A DNA stretch of 35,776 bases, taken from assembly GCA_035934015.1 (NCBI GenBank), contig DASYYH010000010.1, forward strand, positions 1-35,776, in the 5' to 3' direction. Every line of letters starts with the position of its first letter. Positions within the stretch are counted from its first letter, which is position 1. Shown piece by piece: positions 10,348-17,745 of the stretch. The position numbers were made by a program, and so were the translations under genes. The DNA is from Candidatus Acidiferrales bacterium. Lineage in GTDB: Bacteria; Acidobacteriota; Terriglobia; Acidiferrales; UBA7541. The notes under the pieces were generated by a model. The model had not been told where the DNA came from, did no database searches, and worked only from the letters and a program-made list of their open reading frames with translations.

Positions 10348-10956
10348 ATGCGCAACCGGGAGCCGATCGGAGGGTTCGTTCTTGCGGGAGGCAAAAGCTC
10401 GCGAATGGGGCGGCCAAAAGGATTGCTGACATTCGATAGAAAACCTCTGCTGGTGCGGATGGCGCGGCTTGTTGAGTTCGTGAGCGAACCAGCAATTATT
10501 ATCGGGCCGCCCGCGGATTATGGCGGAATGGGATTTCGAGTCGTGCCAGACGACCGCCGCGAGTTGGGGCCGCTTGGCGGGATTGCAACGGCATTGCGCG
10601 TGACCGCGTGCGGATGGAATTTGATTGTCGGCTGCGATTTGCCGTTTTTGACGCACGAATGGCTGGAATTTCTGGCGAGCCGGGCGATGGCGTCCGAAGC
10701 CGATGTGGTGATGCCCGTGAGCGAACGAGGGTATGAGCCGTTGTGCGGGATGTATCGGCAGCGCGTACAGACCGAAATTGCCGGGGCGCTTGAGCGCGGG
10801 GTACGAAAAGTGATGGACGGGCTTGCGGGCCTGACGCTTTCCACTATCGAACCGAACGAATGGAAAGGCTTTGACCCGCGTGGCCGACTGTTCAAGAATG
10901 TGAACACGCCAGAGGATTACGACGAGGCGCGAACAGGCGAGGCAAGCGAAACGTGA
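10348..10956 (+). CDS. mobA: Molybdenum cofactor guanylyltransferase MobA
   Basis: This 202-residue nucleotidyltransferase has the MobA signature LAGGKSSRMGRPK at 12-24, which binds GTP, and a downstream metal-binding GCDLPFL motif. MobA transfers GMP from GTP to molybdopterin to make the guanine dinucleotide form of the cofactor, in the cytoplasm. No other moa, mob or moe genes are nearby. Its stop overlaps the GTG of the following ABC ATPase gene by four bases (GTGA), indicating translational coupling. The ATG has only a weak purine-rich leader. Related NTP-transferases such as CTP:molybdopterin cytidylyltransferase (MocA) are an alternative, but the motif spacing fits MobA better. Confidence 0.85.
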   Translation: MRNREPIGGFVLAGGKSSRMGRPKGLLTFDRKPLLVRMARLVEFVSEPAIIIGPPADYGGMGFRVVPDDRRELGPLGGIATALRVTACGWNLIVGCDLPFLTHEWLEFLASRAMASEADVVMPVSERGYEPLCGMYRQRVQTEIAGALERGVRKVMDGLAGLTLSTIEPNEWKGFDPRGRLFKNVNTPEDYDEARTGEASET

Positions 10957-11717
10957 GCGAGCACTTCTTCGAATTCCGGGGAGTGTCAAAGTCGTTTGAT
11001 ACGCAGGACGTGTTGCGCAACGTGAGCTTCCACATGGATCGCGGCGAGACGAGCGTAATCATGGGGCGCAGCGGGGTGGGTAAGTCCGTATCGCTGAAGC
11101 TAATCCTGGGATTTTTGAAAGCGGATGCGGGGCGAGTCATCGTCGATGGGCAAGACGTGACGGAAATGAGTGAGGAGCAACTGGCGCCGATCCGGCGGCG
11201 CGCGACGATGGTTTTCCAGGCGGGAGCGCTTTTTGATTCGCTGACCATCGCGGAAAACGTAGCCTTTCCGATGAAGGCTCTGGGCAACGTGAAAGGAGAG
11301 GAAGTAGACCAGCGCGTGACAGAGCTGCTCGACATGCTGGAGGTGGCGCAGTTTGCCGACCGGCTGCCTTCGGAATTGAGCACCGGCACGAAGCGCGCCG
11401 TGGCGATTGCGCGCGCACTGGCGCAAGACCCCGATGCGATTCTCTACGACGAACCAACGACGATGGTCGATCCGCTGATGGCCGCGCACACGGGCGGCTT
11501 GATTTTGAAGCTGAAGGAAGCGTTTCACAAAACGTCGGTCGTGGTGACGCACGACACGCATCTGGCGAAACGGCTGGCGGACAAAATGATATTTCTGCAC
11601 GAAGGCGAGGTCGGATTTTTCGGGACCTGGGACGAATTCGAGAAATCGAAGGAACATTTCCTGCGAAATTTCCGATTGCAAGACGAATTGATTCCTGCGC
11701 TGGACGTGACCGGGTGA
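10953..11717 (+). CDS. MlaF-like ABC transporter ATP-binding protein
   Basis: This is a 254-residue ATPase. Walker A GRSGVGKS is at 38-45 and the Q-loop context FQAGALFDSLTIAENVAFPM is typical of MlaF/Ttg2A phospholipid-trafficking ATPases. Walker B is AILYDEPTTMVDP and the H-loop is VTHD. The ABC signature is LSTGTKR instead of LSGGQ, so two of the five consensus positions differ. MlaF normally energises an inner-membrane MlaE permease with an MlaD MCE partner in lipid transport, but neither is beside it here. The GTG start overlaps the mobA stop by four bases, and the gene ends 10 nt before the APC permease. The partner is therefore presumably encoded elsewhere. Confidence 0.82.
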   Translation: MSEHFFEFRGVSKSFDTQDVLRNVSFHMDRGETSVIMGRSGVGKSVSLKLILGFLKADAGRVIVDGQDVTEMSEEQLAPIRRRATMVFQAGALFDSLTIAENVAFPMKALGNVKGEEVDQRVTELLDMLEVAQFADRLPSELSTGTKRAVAIARALAQDPDAILYDEPTTMVDPLMAAHTGGLILKLKEAFHKTSVVVTHDTHLAKRLADKMIFLHEGEVGFFGTWDEFEKSKEHFLRNFRLQDELIPALDVTG

Positions 11718-11727
11718 GCGCGCGCCG

Positions 11728-13164
11728 ATGAGTTCCAGGGAGTCTGCTGATCCGAAGCTGCAACTGCGGCGTGTCCTCGGATTTTGGGACATCCTGCTCT
11801 TCAATGTTGTGACGGTGCTGGGGCCGCGATGGCTGGCCGCAGCGGGACACAACGGCACTTCTTCCATAAGCCTGTGGATTCTCGCGGCGTTGCTGTTTTT
11901 CGTTCCGAGCGCATTCGTCATCAATGAGCTTTCGACGCGCTACCCGAACGAAGGCGGATTGTACTCGTGGTCGAAGGAAGCGTTTGGCGATTTCCACGGA
12001 TTCGTGGCGGGGTGGACGTACTGGATTTACACGGTGTTTTATTTTCCGGGGCTGTTGATGGCGAGCGCGTCCATGGCGGCGTACATCGGCGGAGAAGGGC
12101 ATGCGTCCCTCGCGACCAACCGGGAATTTCTGGTGATGGGCAGCTTCGTGTTGCTGTTTGTCGCCGTGTTTTTCAATCTCATCGGCGTGAACATCGGAAA
12201 GTGGCTGCAAAACGCGGGCGGAATGGCGACCTACCTTCCTTTGCTAATGCTTGTGGGAATCAGCGCATGGATTTGGCACGTTCACGGTTCGCTGACGCAT
12301 TTCACGTGGCGAAACGTGATGCCGGTGTGGAACCAGGCGACGGTGAACTTCTGGCCGCAGATGGTTTTCGGTTTTGCGGGTTTCGAGCTTGCGGCGACGA
12401 TGAGCGAGGAAGTGCGCGACCCGCAAAGGACGCTGCCGCGCGCGGTTTGGGGAGCGGGAGCAGCGGTCGTGTTTATGTATACTGCCGGCACGATGGCTGT
12501 GCTGGGGCTGGTTCAGGCACCGCAGGTGGATCCACTGAGCGGAGTTTTCCAAGCGATTACCGCAGGTTCGGCGGTTTTGAAAATTGGATTCTTTGGTATC
12601 CTCGCGGCGGCGCTAGTGACGATTGGAAATGCTGGTGGAGTTGGCTCTACGGTCGCAGGAATTGCGCGGGTGCCATTTGTTGCGGGAATTGACCGGTATT
12701 TGCCAAAGGCATTCGGCAAAGTTCATCCGAAATGGCGCACGCCGTATGTTTCGATTCTGGTGCAGGCGATTCTTTCGGGAGCGATTTTGCTGCTGGCGCA
12801 AATCAACGAGACGACGCAATCCTCGTATCAGGTGCTGGTGGATATCTGCGACATTCTGTATTTCATTCCCTTTTTGTACATGTACGCGTCGGCGATCCGG
12901 CTGGCCTATCGCGCGGACCGCAAGGCGAATCCACGCGCAGTGCTGATTCCCGGAGGCAAATTGGGCGTGTGGGTCGCGGCGATGCTGGGGTTCAGCGTGA
13001 CGGCCCTGGGCATCGTGCTTTCCTTCATCCCTCCGGGCGATTCAGCGGACAAATTGCTATTTGTGACGAAACTTGTGGTGGGAACGCTGGTCACGATCCT
13101 GTTTGGGTTGATTCTTTACTGGCGCGGGGCGCGCGAGAAGTCCAGAAAAGTTTTGATGACGTGA
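11728..13164 (+). CDS. APC-superfamily amino acid permease
   Basis: This is a 478-residue, highly hydrophobic protein with about 12 predicted transmembrane helices. The N-terminal pattern (FWDILLFNVVTVLGPRW, then INELSTRYPNEGGLYSW in the second helix/loop) fits amino acid-polyamine-organocation permeases of the glutamate/GABA-antiporter-like groups. The substrate is not predictable. The YPNEGGLYSWSKEAFG stretch, the usual re-entrant signature of the family, is intact. It follows the MlaF-like gene by 10 nt and is probably co-transcribed. It converges with a sarcosine-oxidase-like flavoenzyme, which could act on imported N-methyl amino acids (inference). Confidence 0.85.
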   Translation: MSSRESADPKLQLRRVLGFWDILLFNVVTVLGPRWLAAAGHNGTSSISLWILAALLFFVPSAFVINELSTRYPNEGGLYSWSKEAFGDFHGFVAGWTYWIYTVFYFPGLLMASASMAAYIGGEGHASLATNREFLVMGSFVLLFVAVFFNLIGVNIGKWLQNAGGMATYLPLLMLVGISAWIWHVHGSLTHFTWRNVMPVWNQATVNFWPQMVFGFAGFELAATMSEEVRDPQRTLPRAVWGAGAAVVFMYTAGTMAVLGLVQAPQVDPLSGVFQAITAGSAVLKIGFFGILAAALVTIGNAGGVGSTVAGIARVPFVAGIDRYLPKAFGKVHPKWRTPYVSILVQAILSGAILLLAQINETTQSSYQVLVDICDILYFIPFLYMYASAIRLAYRADRKANPRAVLIPGGKLGVWVAAMLGFSVTALGIVLSFIPPGDSADKLLFVTKLVVGTLVTILFGLILYWRGAREKSRKVLMT

Positions 13165-13188
13165 AGCAAATCACGCACGGCCTGCCGC

Positions 13189-13222
13189 GCGGATGCTTTT
13201 CCCTTTTGACGATTCCATCCGC
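13189..13222. terminator. Possible weak terminator between convergent genes
   Basis: GCGGATG (13189-13195) and CATCCGC (13216-13222) are a perfect 7-bp inverted repeat around a 20-nt, T-rich loop, lying exactly between two convergent genes. There is no clear U-tract after the stem, so the call is tentative. Confidence 0.25.
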
Positions 13223-13226
13223 CATT

Positions 13227-14378
13227 TCAGTAAACAGCGCGTTTCTGAACAGTTTGCTTCGAGGCAAGGGAAAAGCGCGCATCGGTTTCGCCGCCTTCGA
13301 GAACGAGACGCGAGACATATTCGCCAAGAGCAGGGCCATGCTTGAAGCCGTGGCCTGAGCCACCGCCCACCAGCCAAACATTTTCGAAATCCGGATGACG
13401 ATCAATCAGAAAATCGCCGCTCGAGGTGTTTTCATACTGGCAGACACGCGATTCGATGACCGGAGCGTCGCGTAAAGAGGGGAAACGGCGGCGGACATAA
13501 TCGCGAACGAGCGGCAAAGTTTCGCCCGCGACACGTTCGAGTGTGTTGGGATCGACGGCGGGGCCATGCGCGTCGCTAGCGACTTTGAAGCCGCGGCCTT
13601 CGATGTCTGGGATGCCGTACATCAGGCTGCCGACGTCGAGCCACGTGGGGAAATTGCCGAGGGAGTAGCTGCGATCTCCGGGTGGGACGCCGAAGAAATA
13701 AATTTCCTGACGCGACGGGAAAATGCGCTGGCCGAGAAGCGCGGGGAAGATTTTCGGGAGCCAAGGGCCGCAGGCGAAGACGTAATTGCCCGCGCGGAGC
13801 GATTCGCCGCTCCACGTGGTGAGCGCGGCAGCGTGCCCGCTGCCGCTGGGCGCTTCGACTTCGGCGATTTGGTACGTGCCGCCATATTTTTGGAATTCTT
13901 CGACGACGGTCTGCACTGCGCGACGAGCCATCAGCGCGCCGCTTTCGGGTTCGTAAATGGCGCACTCGGAATCCTGGCTGGCGATCATGGGAAATCGCTT
14001 GGAAATTTCGTCGTGGGAAAGTTTTTTGTGAGGCACGCCGAGTTTGGCGAAGGTTGCGAGAGTCGCAAGAGCCATAGGATCGGTCTCGCGAGTCAGCCAA
14101 AGAACGCCGGTGCGATGGAAGAGGCGTGCGCCGGTTTCCTCGCAGAACTGACGCCAGAGGTCGAGGGAACGCATCGACCAGCGCGTATAAATTTCGTCGG
14201 CGCCGTAGCTCATGCGAATAATGCGCGATTCGCCGGCGGAGCTGGCGCGGCTGTTAGCGGTGCCAAAAGCGTCGGCGAGGAATACTCGCGAGCCTTGACG
14301 CGCGAGGTTGTAGGCCGTCCAAGCGCCGAAGACTCCTGCGCCGACGACTACGACATCATAGGTGCGTGCGTCGCTCAT
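13227..14378 (-). CDS. FAD-dependent oxidoreductase, monomeric sarcosine oxidase/N-methyltryptophan oxidase-like
   Basis: The ATG start at 14378 gives 383 residues. The N-terminus has the dinucleotide-binding fold YDVVVVGAGVFGAWTAYNLA (GAGVFG at 13-18), followed by the SSAGESRIIR segment typical of this family. Near the C-terminus, CQYENTSSGDFLIDRHP places Cys313 where monomeric sarcosine oxidases attach FAD covalently, followed by GGGSGHGFKHGPALGE. Family members oxidise N-methyl amino acids with O2 to release formaldehyde and H2O2; the true substrate is unknown. A GTG nine codons upstream (14405) is possible, but the ATG sits at the family's usual distance from the Rossmann motif. It lies 37 nt after ribE, also a flavin gene, and may be co-transcribed with it. 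Confidence 0.82.
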   Translation of the reverse strand: MSDARTYDVVVVGAGVFGAWTAYNLARQGSRVFLADAFGTANSRASSAGESRIIRMSYGADEIYTRWSMRSLDLWRQFCEETGARLFHRTGVLWLTRETDPMALATLATFAKLGVPHKKLSHDEISKRFPMIASQDSECAIYEPESGALMARRAVQTVVEEFQKYGGTYQIAEVEAPSGSGHAAALTTWSGESLRAGNYVFACGPWLPKIFPALLGQRIFPSRQEIYFFGVPPGDRSYSLGNFPTWLDVGSLMYGIPDIEGRGFKVASDAHGPAVDPNTLERVAGETLPLVRDYVRRRFPSLRDAPVIESRVCQYENTSSGDFLIDRHPDFENVWLVGGGSGHGFKHGPALGEYVSRLVLEGGETDARFSLASKQTVQKRAVY

Positions 14379-14415
14379 AACGGGCTCGCCGAATCGAAAT
14401 TGCACCGTGCGGGTA

Positions 14416-15069
14416 TCAAAATCCCTCGTCGATGAGCTTTTCGACTGTCCATCGCTCCGCAGCGAATTCGGCGCGGTTGTTCATCAGGCTTTCGACGTAT
14501 TTCGCGAGAATGTCGCATTCGAGATTTACAGGGTCGCCTTCGGAAATTTCGATCAGATTCGTATGCGCGCGCGTGTGAGGAATAATGGCGAAATCGGCGA
14601 CGCCGTTGCGCCAGCGCGCCACTGTCAGGCTGACGCCGTCGACGGCGAGCGAACCTTTTTCGGCTATATATTTTTGCAAATCCTCCGGAACCCTCACAGC
14701 AAGCCACCAATTTTCGCCTTCGGGCTCCATGCGCGCCACACGGCCGACGCCGTCCACGTGGCCTTGAACGAAATGGCCGCCGAGACGATCGCCAGCGCGA
14801 AGGGGTAGTTCCAGATTGACGATATGACCGGCTTCGAACTTCGAGAAGGCCGTGCGACGCAGGGTCTCGGCGGAAAGATCGGCGGAGAAAGAAGCCTTGT
14901 CCAATTCCACGACGGTGAGGCAACAACCGTTCACGGAAATGCTCGAGCCGATGCGAAGGTCGCCTTCGGCCGGCGGATTTTTGGCGAAGCGCACTTTCAG
15001 ACGGCCGCCCTCATCGGTTCGCGCCAGTTTTTCGATTTTTCCGAGATGCTCAATGATGCCGGTAAACAT
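14416..15069 (-). CDS. ribE: Riboflavin synthase alpha subunit
   Basis: This 217-residue protein starts MFTGIIEHLGKIEKL and has two lumazine-binding repeats: the first contains SISVNGCCLTV, the second begins near LGGHFVQGHVDGVG and contains GSLAVDGVSLTV. It dismutates two molecules of 6,7-dimethyl-8-ribityllumazine to riboflavin as a cytoplasmic trimer. Its start overlaps the 3' end of ribD by 20 nt, implying coupled translation. ribBA and ribH are not in the window. The length is normal (about 200-220). Some nomenclatures call the gene ribC. Confidence 0.96.
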   Translation of the reverse strand: MFTGIIEHLGKIEKLARTDEGGRLKVRFAKNPPAEGDLRIGSSISVNGCCLTVVELDKASFSADLSAETLRRTAFSKFEAGHIVNLELPLRAGDRLGGHFVQGHVDGVGRVARMEPEGENWWLAVRVPEDLQKYIAEKGSLAVDGVSLTVARWRNGVADFAIIPHTRAHTNLIEISEGDPVNLECDILAKYVESLMNNRAEFAAERWTVEKLIDEGF

Positions 15070-16171
15070 CGTGAAAATAGCCTTCGACCATGAAATCAGG
15101 ACCGAACTGCCGAAATGATAGATTCGTGAGCGGCGAGAACTTTGCGAGAGGCCGCGACGGAAACGCGGCCATAGGAACTCCGCCGCCCAGAACCTTGGGA
15201 GCGTAAAACAAAATCATCTTATCCACAATTCCCGAGGAAAGAACGGCGCCGTTAAGCTGCGCGCCGGCCTCGACGAGAAGAGAGAGGATTTCGCGATGGC
15301 CCAATTCGCGGAGGACGCGGCGGAGATCGAGACCGCCTGCGCGAGAGGGGATTTGAACCACTTCGATGCCAGCTTTTTGCAAGGCGCGCGCTTTGGAAGA
15401 GGTCGCAGAACTAGCGGTGAAAATCAAGACGTCGCCCTTCGCGGCCTTCACGATTTGCGAACTGATCGGCATGCGGAGCTTCGAATCCAAGATGACGCGC
15501 AGAAGCGGTCTGCGGCGAGGCAAACCGCTGCGGTCCGACATGCGCGGGTCGTCGATGAGCACGGTACCGATGCCAGTGAGGAGCGCATCGGAGGCGTGGC
15601 GGATGCGCTGCACTTCTTCGCGGGACTCGGGAGACGTGAGCCACGTGGCGCTGCCGGTGCGCGCGGCGATGCGGCCATCAAGAGTGAGCGCGGTTTTCAG
15701 CATGACGAAGGGAAGTTTCGAGCGAATCCATTTGGCAAAGGCCTCATTCAGGCGCCGGGCTTCGGCTTCGTGCACACCCACGCGCACTTCGATTCCCGCT
15801 TTCTGCAATTCGCGAATGCCCCGGCCGGCAACGGCAGGGTTGGGATCGTTCATTGCAATGACCACGCGCTTCAGGCGCGACTGGAGAATCGCCTGCGTGC
15901 ACGGGCCGGTGCGGCCAGTGTGGCAGCAGGGTTCGAGATTGACGTACAGAGTTGCGCCGCGGGCATCGCCTTGCGCGCGATCAAGAGCTATGACCTCGGC
16001 GTGGTGCCGACCATCGTAAGCGTGAAAACCTTCGCCTACGATGCGATCGTTTTTCACGATGACGGCGCCAACCAGCGGATTCGGATGGGCCTGCGCGACG
16101 CCGCGATGAGCGAGAATCAGCGCGCGGGCCATCCAGGTAGCGTCGGCGAGTTGTTGCGCGTGTTCAGTCAA
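15050..16171 (-). CDS. ribD: Bifunctional riboflavin deaminase/reductase RibD
   Basis: The N-terminal deaminase domain carries the zinc site HAE (His57) and PCCHTGRTGPC (Cys82, Cys91); the C-terminal reductase domain (from about residue 150, FVMLKTALTLDGRIA) reduces the ribosyl side chain. The enzyme performs the second and third steps of riboflavin synthesis. I place the start at TTG 16171-16169, giving 373 residues. This is the first start that avoids a large overlap with ftsY (overlap then 8 nt) and it leaves the usual short segment before MARALILAHRG. An ATG at 16132 would begin within the first helix. No Shine-Dalgarno is visible before the TTG, consistent with translation coupled to ftsY termination. 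It overlaps ribE by 20 nt. Confidence 0.92.
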   Translation of the reverse strand: MTEHAQQLADATWMARALILAHRGVAQAHPNPLVGAVIVKNDRIVGEGFHAYDGRHHAEVIALDRAQGDARGATLYVNLEPCCHTGRTGPCTQAILQSRLKRVVIAMNDPNPAVAGRGIRELQKAGIEVRVGVHEAEARRLNEAFAKWIRSKLPFVMLKTALTLDGRIAARTGSATWLTSPESREEVQRIRHASDALLTGIGTVLIDDPRMSDRSGLPRRRPLLRVILDSKLRMPISSQIVKAAKGDVLIFTASSATSSKARALQKAGIEVVQIPSRAGGLDLRRVLRELGHREILSLLVEAGAQLNGAVLSSGIVDKMILFYAPKVLGGGVPMAAFPSRPLAKFSPLTNLSFRQFGPDFMVEGYFHDVYRHH

Positions 16172-17111
16172 AGAGAGAGTTGACGTAGGTTTGGGCGTCA
16201 AAGGGCACCAAATCGTCCCGTTGCTCGCCGGTGCCGACAAATCGAATTGGCAGACCGAGCTCGCGTGAAATGGCCACGACAATGCCGCCTTTGGCGGTGC
16301 CGTCGAGTTTCGTCAGGACAATTCCAGTGACACCGACGTGGCCGGTGAATTCGCGCGCCTGCGCAAGGCCGTTCTGACCGGTGGTGGCGTCCATGACGAG
16401 CAAAACTTCGTGAGGCGCGCCGGGAACAATTTTTGACGCGGTGCGCTTCATTTTTTCGAGCTCGGCCATCAGGTTGGATTTTGTGTGCAGGCGGCCAGCG
16501 GTGTCGACGATCACGGTGTCGATATTTTTCGCTTTCGCTGCAGAAACCCCGTCGAACACAACGGCAGCGGGATCCGCGCCGGCCTTTTGCCGGACCATTT
16601 CGACGCCGGAGCGTTTGGCCCAGACGTCGAGCTGCTCGATGGCTGCGGCGCGAAACGTATCCGCGGCGCAGAGCATCACGGAGCGGCCCTGGGAGTGGAG
16701 GCGATGCGCGAGCTTGCCGATGGTTGTGGTCTTGCCCGTGCCGTTGACTCCGACGACGAAAATCACTTCGGGAGGCAGCGGAGGCTGCGTACCGTTCGTG
16801 GGCCCTGGCGTAGAGAGAATGCTAACGATTTGATTTTTCAGCTCGGCTTTCAGCGCGGCGGAGCCGGAAAGCTTGTGCTCGGTGACCTGCCGCCGGAGCG
16901 TGGCGAGAACTTCTTTGGTGGTACTCACACCGATGTCCGCGCTGAGCAGAGTAGCCTCGAGCTGCGCCAGAAGGGCGGGGTCAACAGGGCGATCGCCGGT
17001 GAACAACTGCTCGAGGCGCGCGGAAAACTCCGAGCGCGTGCGGGCGACGGAATTCTTGAAGCGCTCGAAGAGCGATTCACCTTTTTCGGATTTTCCGAAG
17101 AGGGAAACCAT
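16164..17111 (-). CDS. ftsY: Signal recognition particle receptor FtsY
   Basis: This is a 315-residue SRP-type GTPase made of an N domain (about 15-95) and a G domain. Visible motifs are the P-loop GVNGTGKTT, the ADTFRAAAIEQL insertion box, DTAGRL, and TKLDGTAKGG, followed by GTGEQRDDLVPF at the C-terminus, typical of FtsY. It docks ribosome-SRP complexes at the inner membrane for co-translational insertion. The acidic A domain of E. coli FtsY is absent, as in many bacteria. It heads the ftsY-ribD-ribE run. Its AUG follows a TAGGA-type Shine-Dalgarno. Confidence 0.97.
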   Translation of the reverse strand: MVSLFGKSEKGESLFERFKNSVARTRSEFSARLEQLFTGDRPVDPALLAQLEATLLSADIGVSTTKEVLATLRRQVTEHKLSGSAALKAELKNQIVSILSTPGPTNGTQPPLPPEVIFVVGVNGTGKTTTIGKLAHRLHSQGRSVMLCAADTFRAAAIEQLDVWAKRSGVEMVRQKAGADPAAVVFDGVSAAKAKNIDTVIVDTAGRLHTKSNLMAELEKMKRTASKIVPGAPHEVLLVMDATTGQNGLAQAREFTGHVGVTGIVLTKLDGTAKGGIVVAISRELGLPIRFVGTGEQRDDLVPFDAQTYVNSLFD

Positions 17112-17172
17112 AATGTCCTACCGGCGATACCGAAATGAACATTCTAGCAGAGGAGGGTTTGGGAAAGGGCAG

Positions 17173-17200
17173 TTGTCAAAGTGCAGGGTAAGAGTAAATT
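17173..17200 (+). promoter_or_regulatory. Putative promoter of the SnoaL-like gene
   Basis: TTGTCA (17173-17178) and TAAATT (17195-17200) with a 16-nt spacer lie about 70 nt upstream of the start codon on the plus strand. Both hexamers are imperfect matches to sigma70 consensus, so the call is moderate at best. Confidence 0.35.
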
Positions 17201-17268
17201 GGAAGAGGCGTGATCAGAACCGGCGCAGGCGGATTAGGGCGGCCGCAAATCCGAAAAGGGAGAAAAGC

Positions 17269-17739
17269 ATGGGGATGAAGCGCGTCAAGAAGACGATGGC
17301 GATAGTGATTTTCATGGCTGCCGCGGCGACTGCGTTTGCCCAAGATCGAGTAGCAGCGAAAAATGCAGCGCCGGACGCGCAACAGGCGGTCATCCGGTTG
17401 GAGCACCGCTGGCTCGCGAATGAAAACAAACCCGCTGTACTGGAGTCGATTCTGGGAGACGATTTTGTTCATGTCGTGCCGGAGGGAATGATTTCCAAGC
17501 GGGAGCATATTGATTATGTGAAGGCGCATCCAAACGCTTTTCCGGGCGTGCACAAGTTTGAGCAACTGGAAGTTCGCGTTTATGGGAGTACGGCAATTGC
17601 GAATGGAGTTGTCCTGGCTCTGCCACCCGGCGGCCCTCCGCACCGGGCGCTCTTCACGGACGTATTTACATTTCGGCAAGGGCGCTGGCAGGCTGTGAAT
17701 GCGCAGGAGACGCCGATGGCTTCGGGTGACGGGAATTGA
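17269..17739 (+). CDS. Secreted SnoaL/DUF4440-like protein
   Basis: The ATG at 17269 has GGGAG six to seven bases upstream. It gives a 156-residue protein with a cleavable signal peptide (basic MKRVKK, hydrophobic core, AFAQ cleavage context). The mature part resembles the DUF4440/NTF2-like fold: an initial helix (QQAVIRLEHRWLANENK), then a strand-rich core with HVVPEGMISKREHIDYVK and ending FRQGRWQAVNAQETPM. Such proteins are small cone-shaped folds with diverse, mostly unknown, functions. A longer open frame extends upstream across the ftsY 5' region but lacks a plausible start. It is the only plus-strand gene in a long minus-strand block and converges with the HD-GYP gene, six bases apart. 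Confidence 0.75.
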   Translation: MGMKRVKKTMAIVIFMAAAATAFAQDRVAAKNAAPDAQQAVIRLEHRWLANENKPAVLESILGDDFVHVVPEGMISKREHIDYVKAHPNAFPGVHKFEQLEVRVYGSTAIANGVVLALPPGGPPHRALFTDVFTFRQGRWQAVNAQETPMASGDGN

Positions 17740-17745
17740 GCTGAA

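Noticed and set aside
16172-16282. Longer ribD reading frame inside ftsY
   Set aside because: It would overlap ftsY by over 100 nt and adds residues that do not resemble RibD.
14416-17268. FMN riboswitch before the riboflavin genes
   Set aside because: ribD and ribE are embedded behind ftsY with overlapping ends; I see no RFN-element-like sequence upstream of ftsY.
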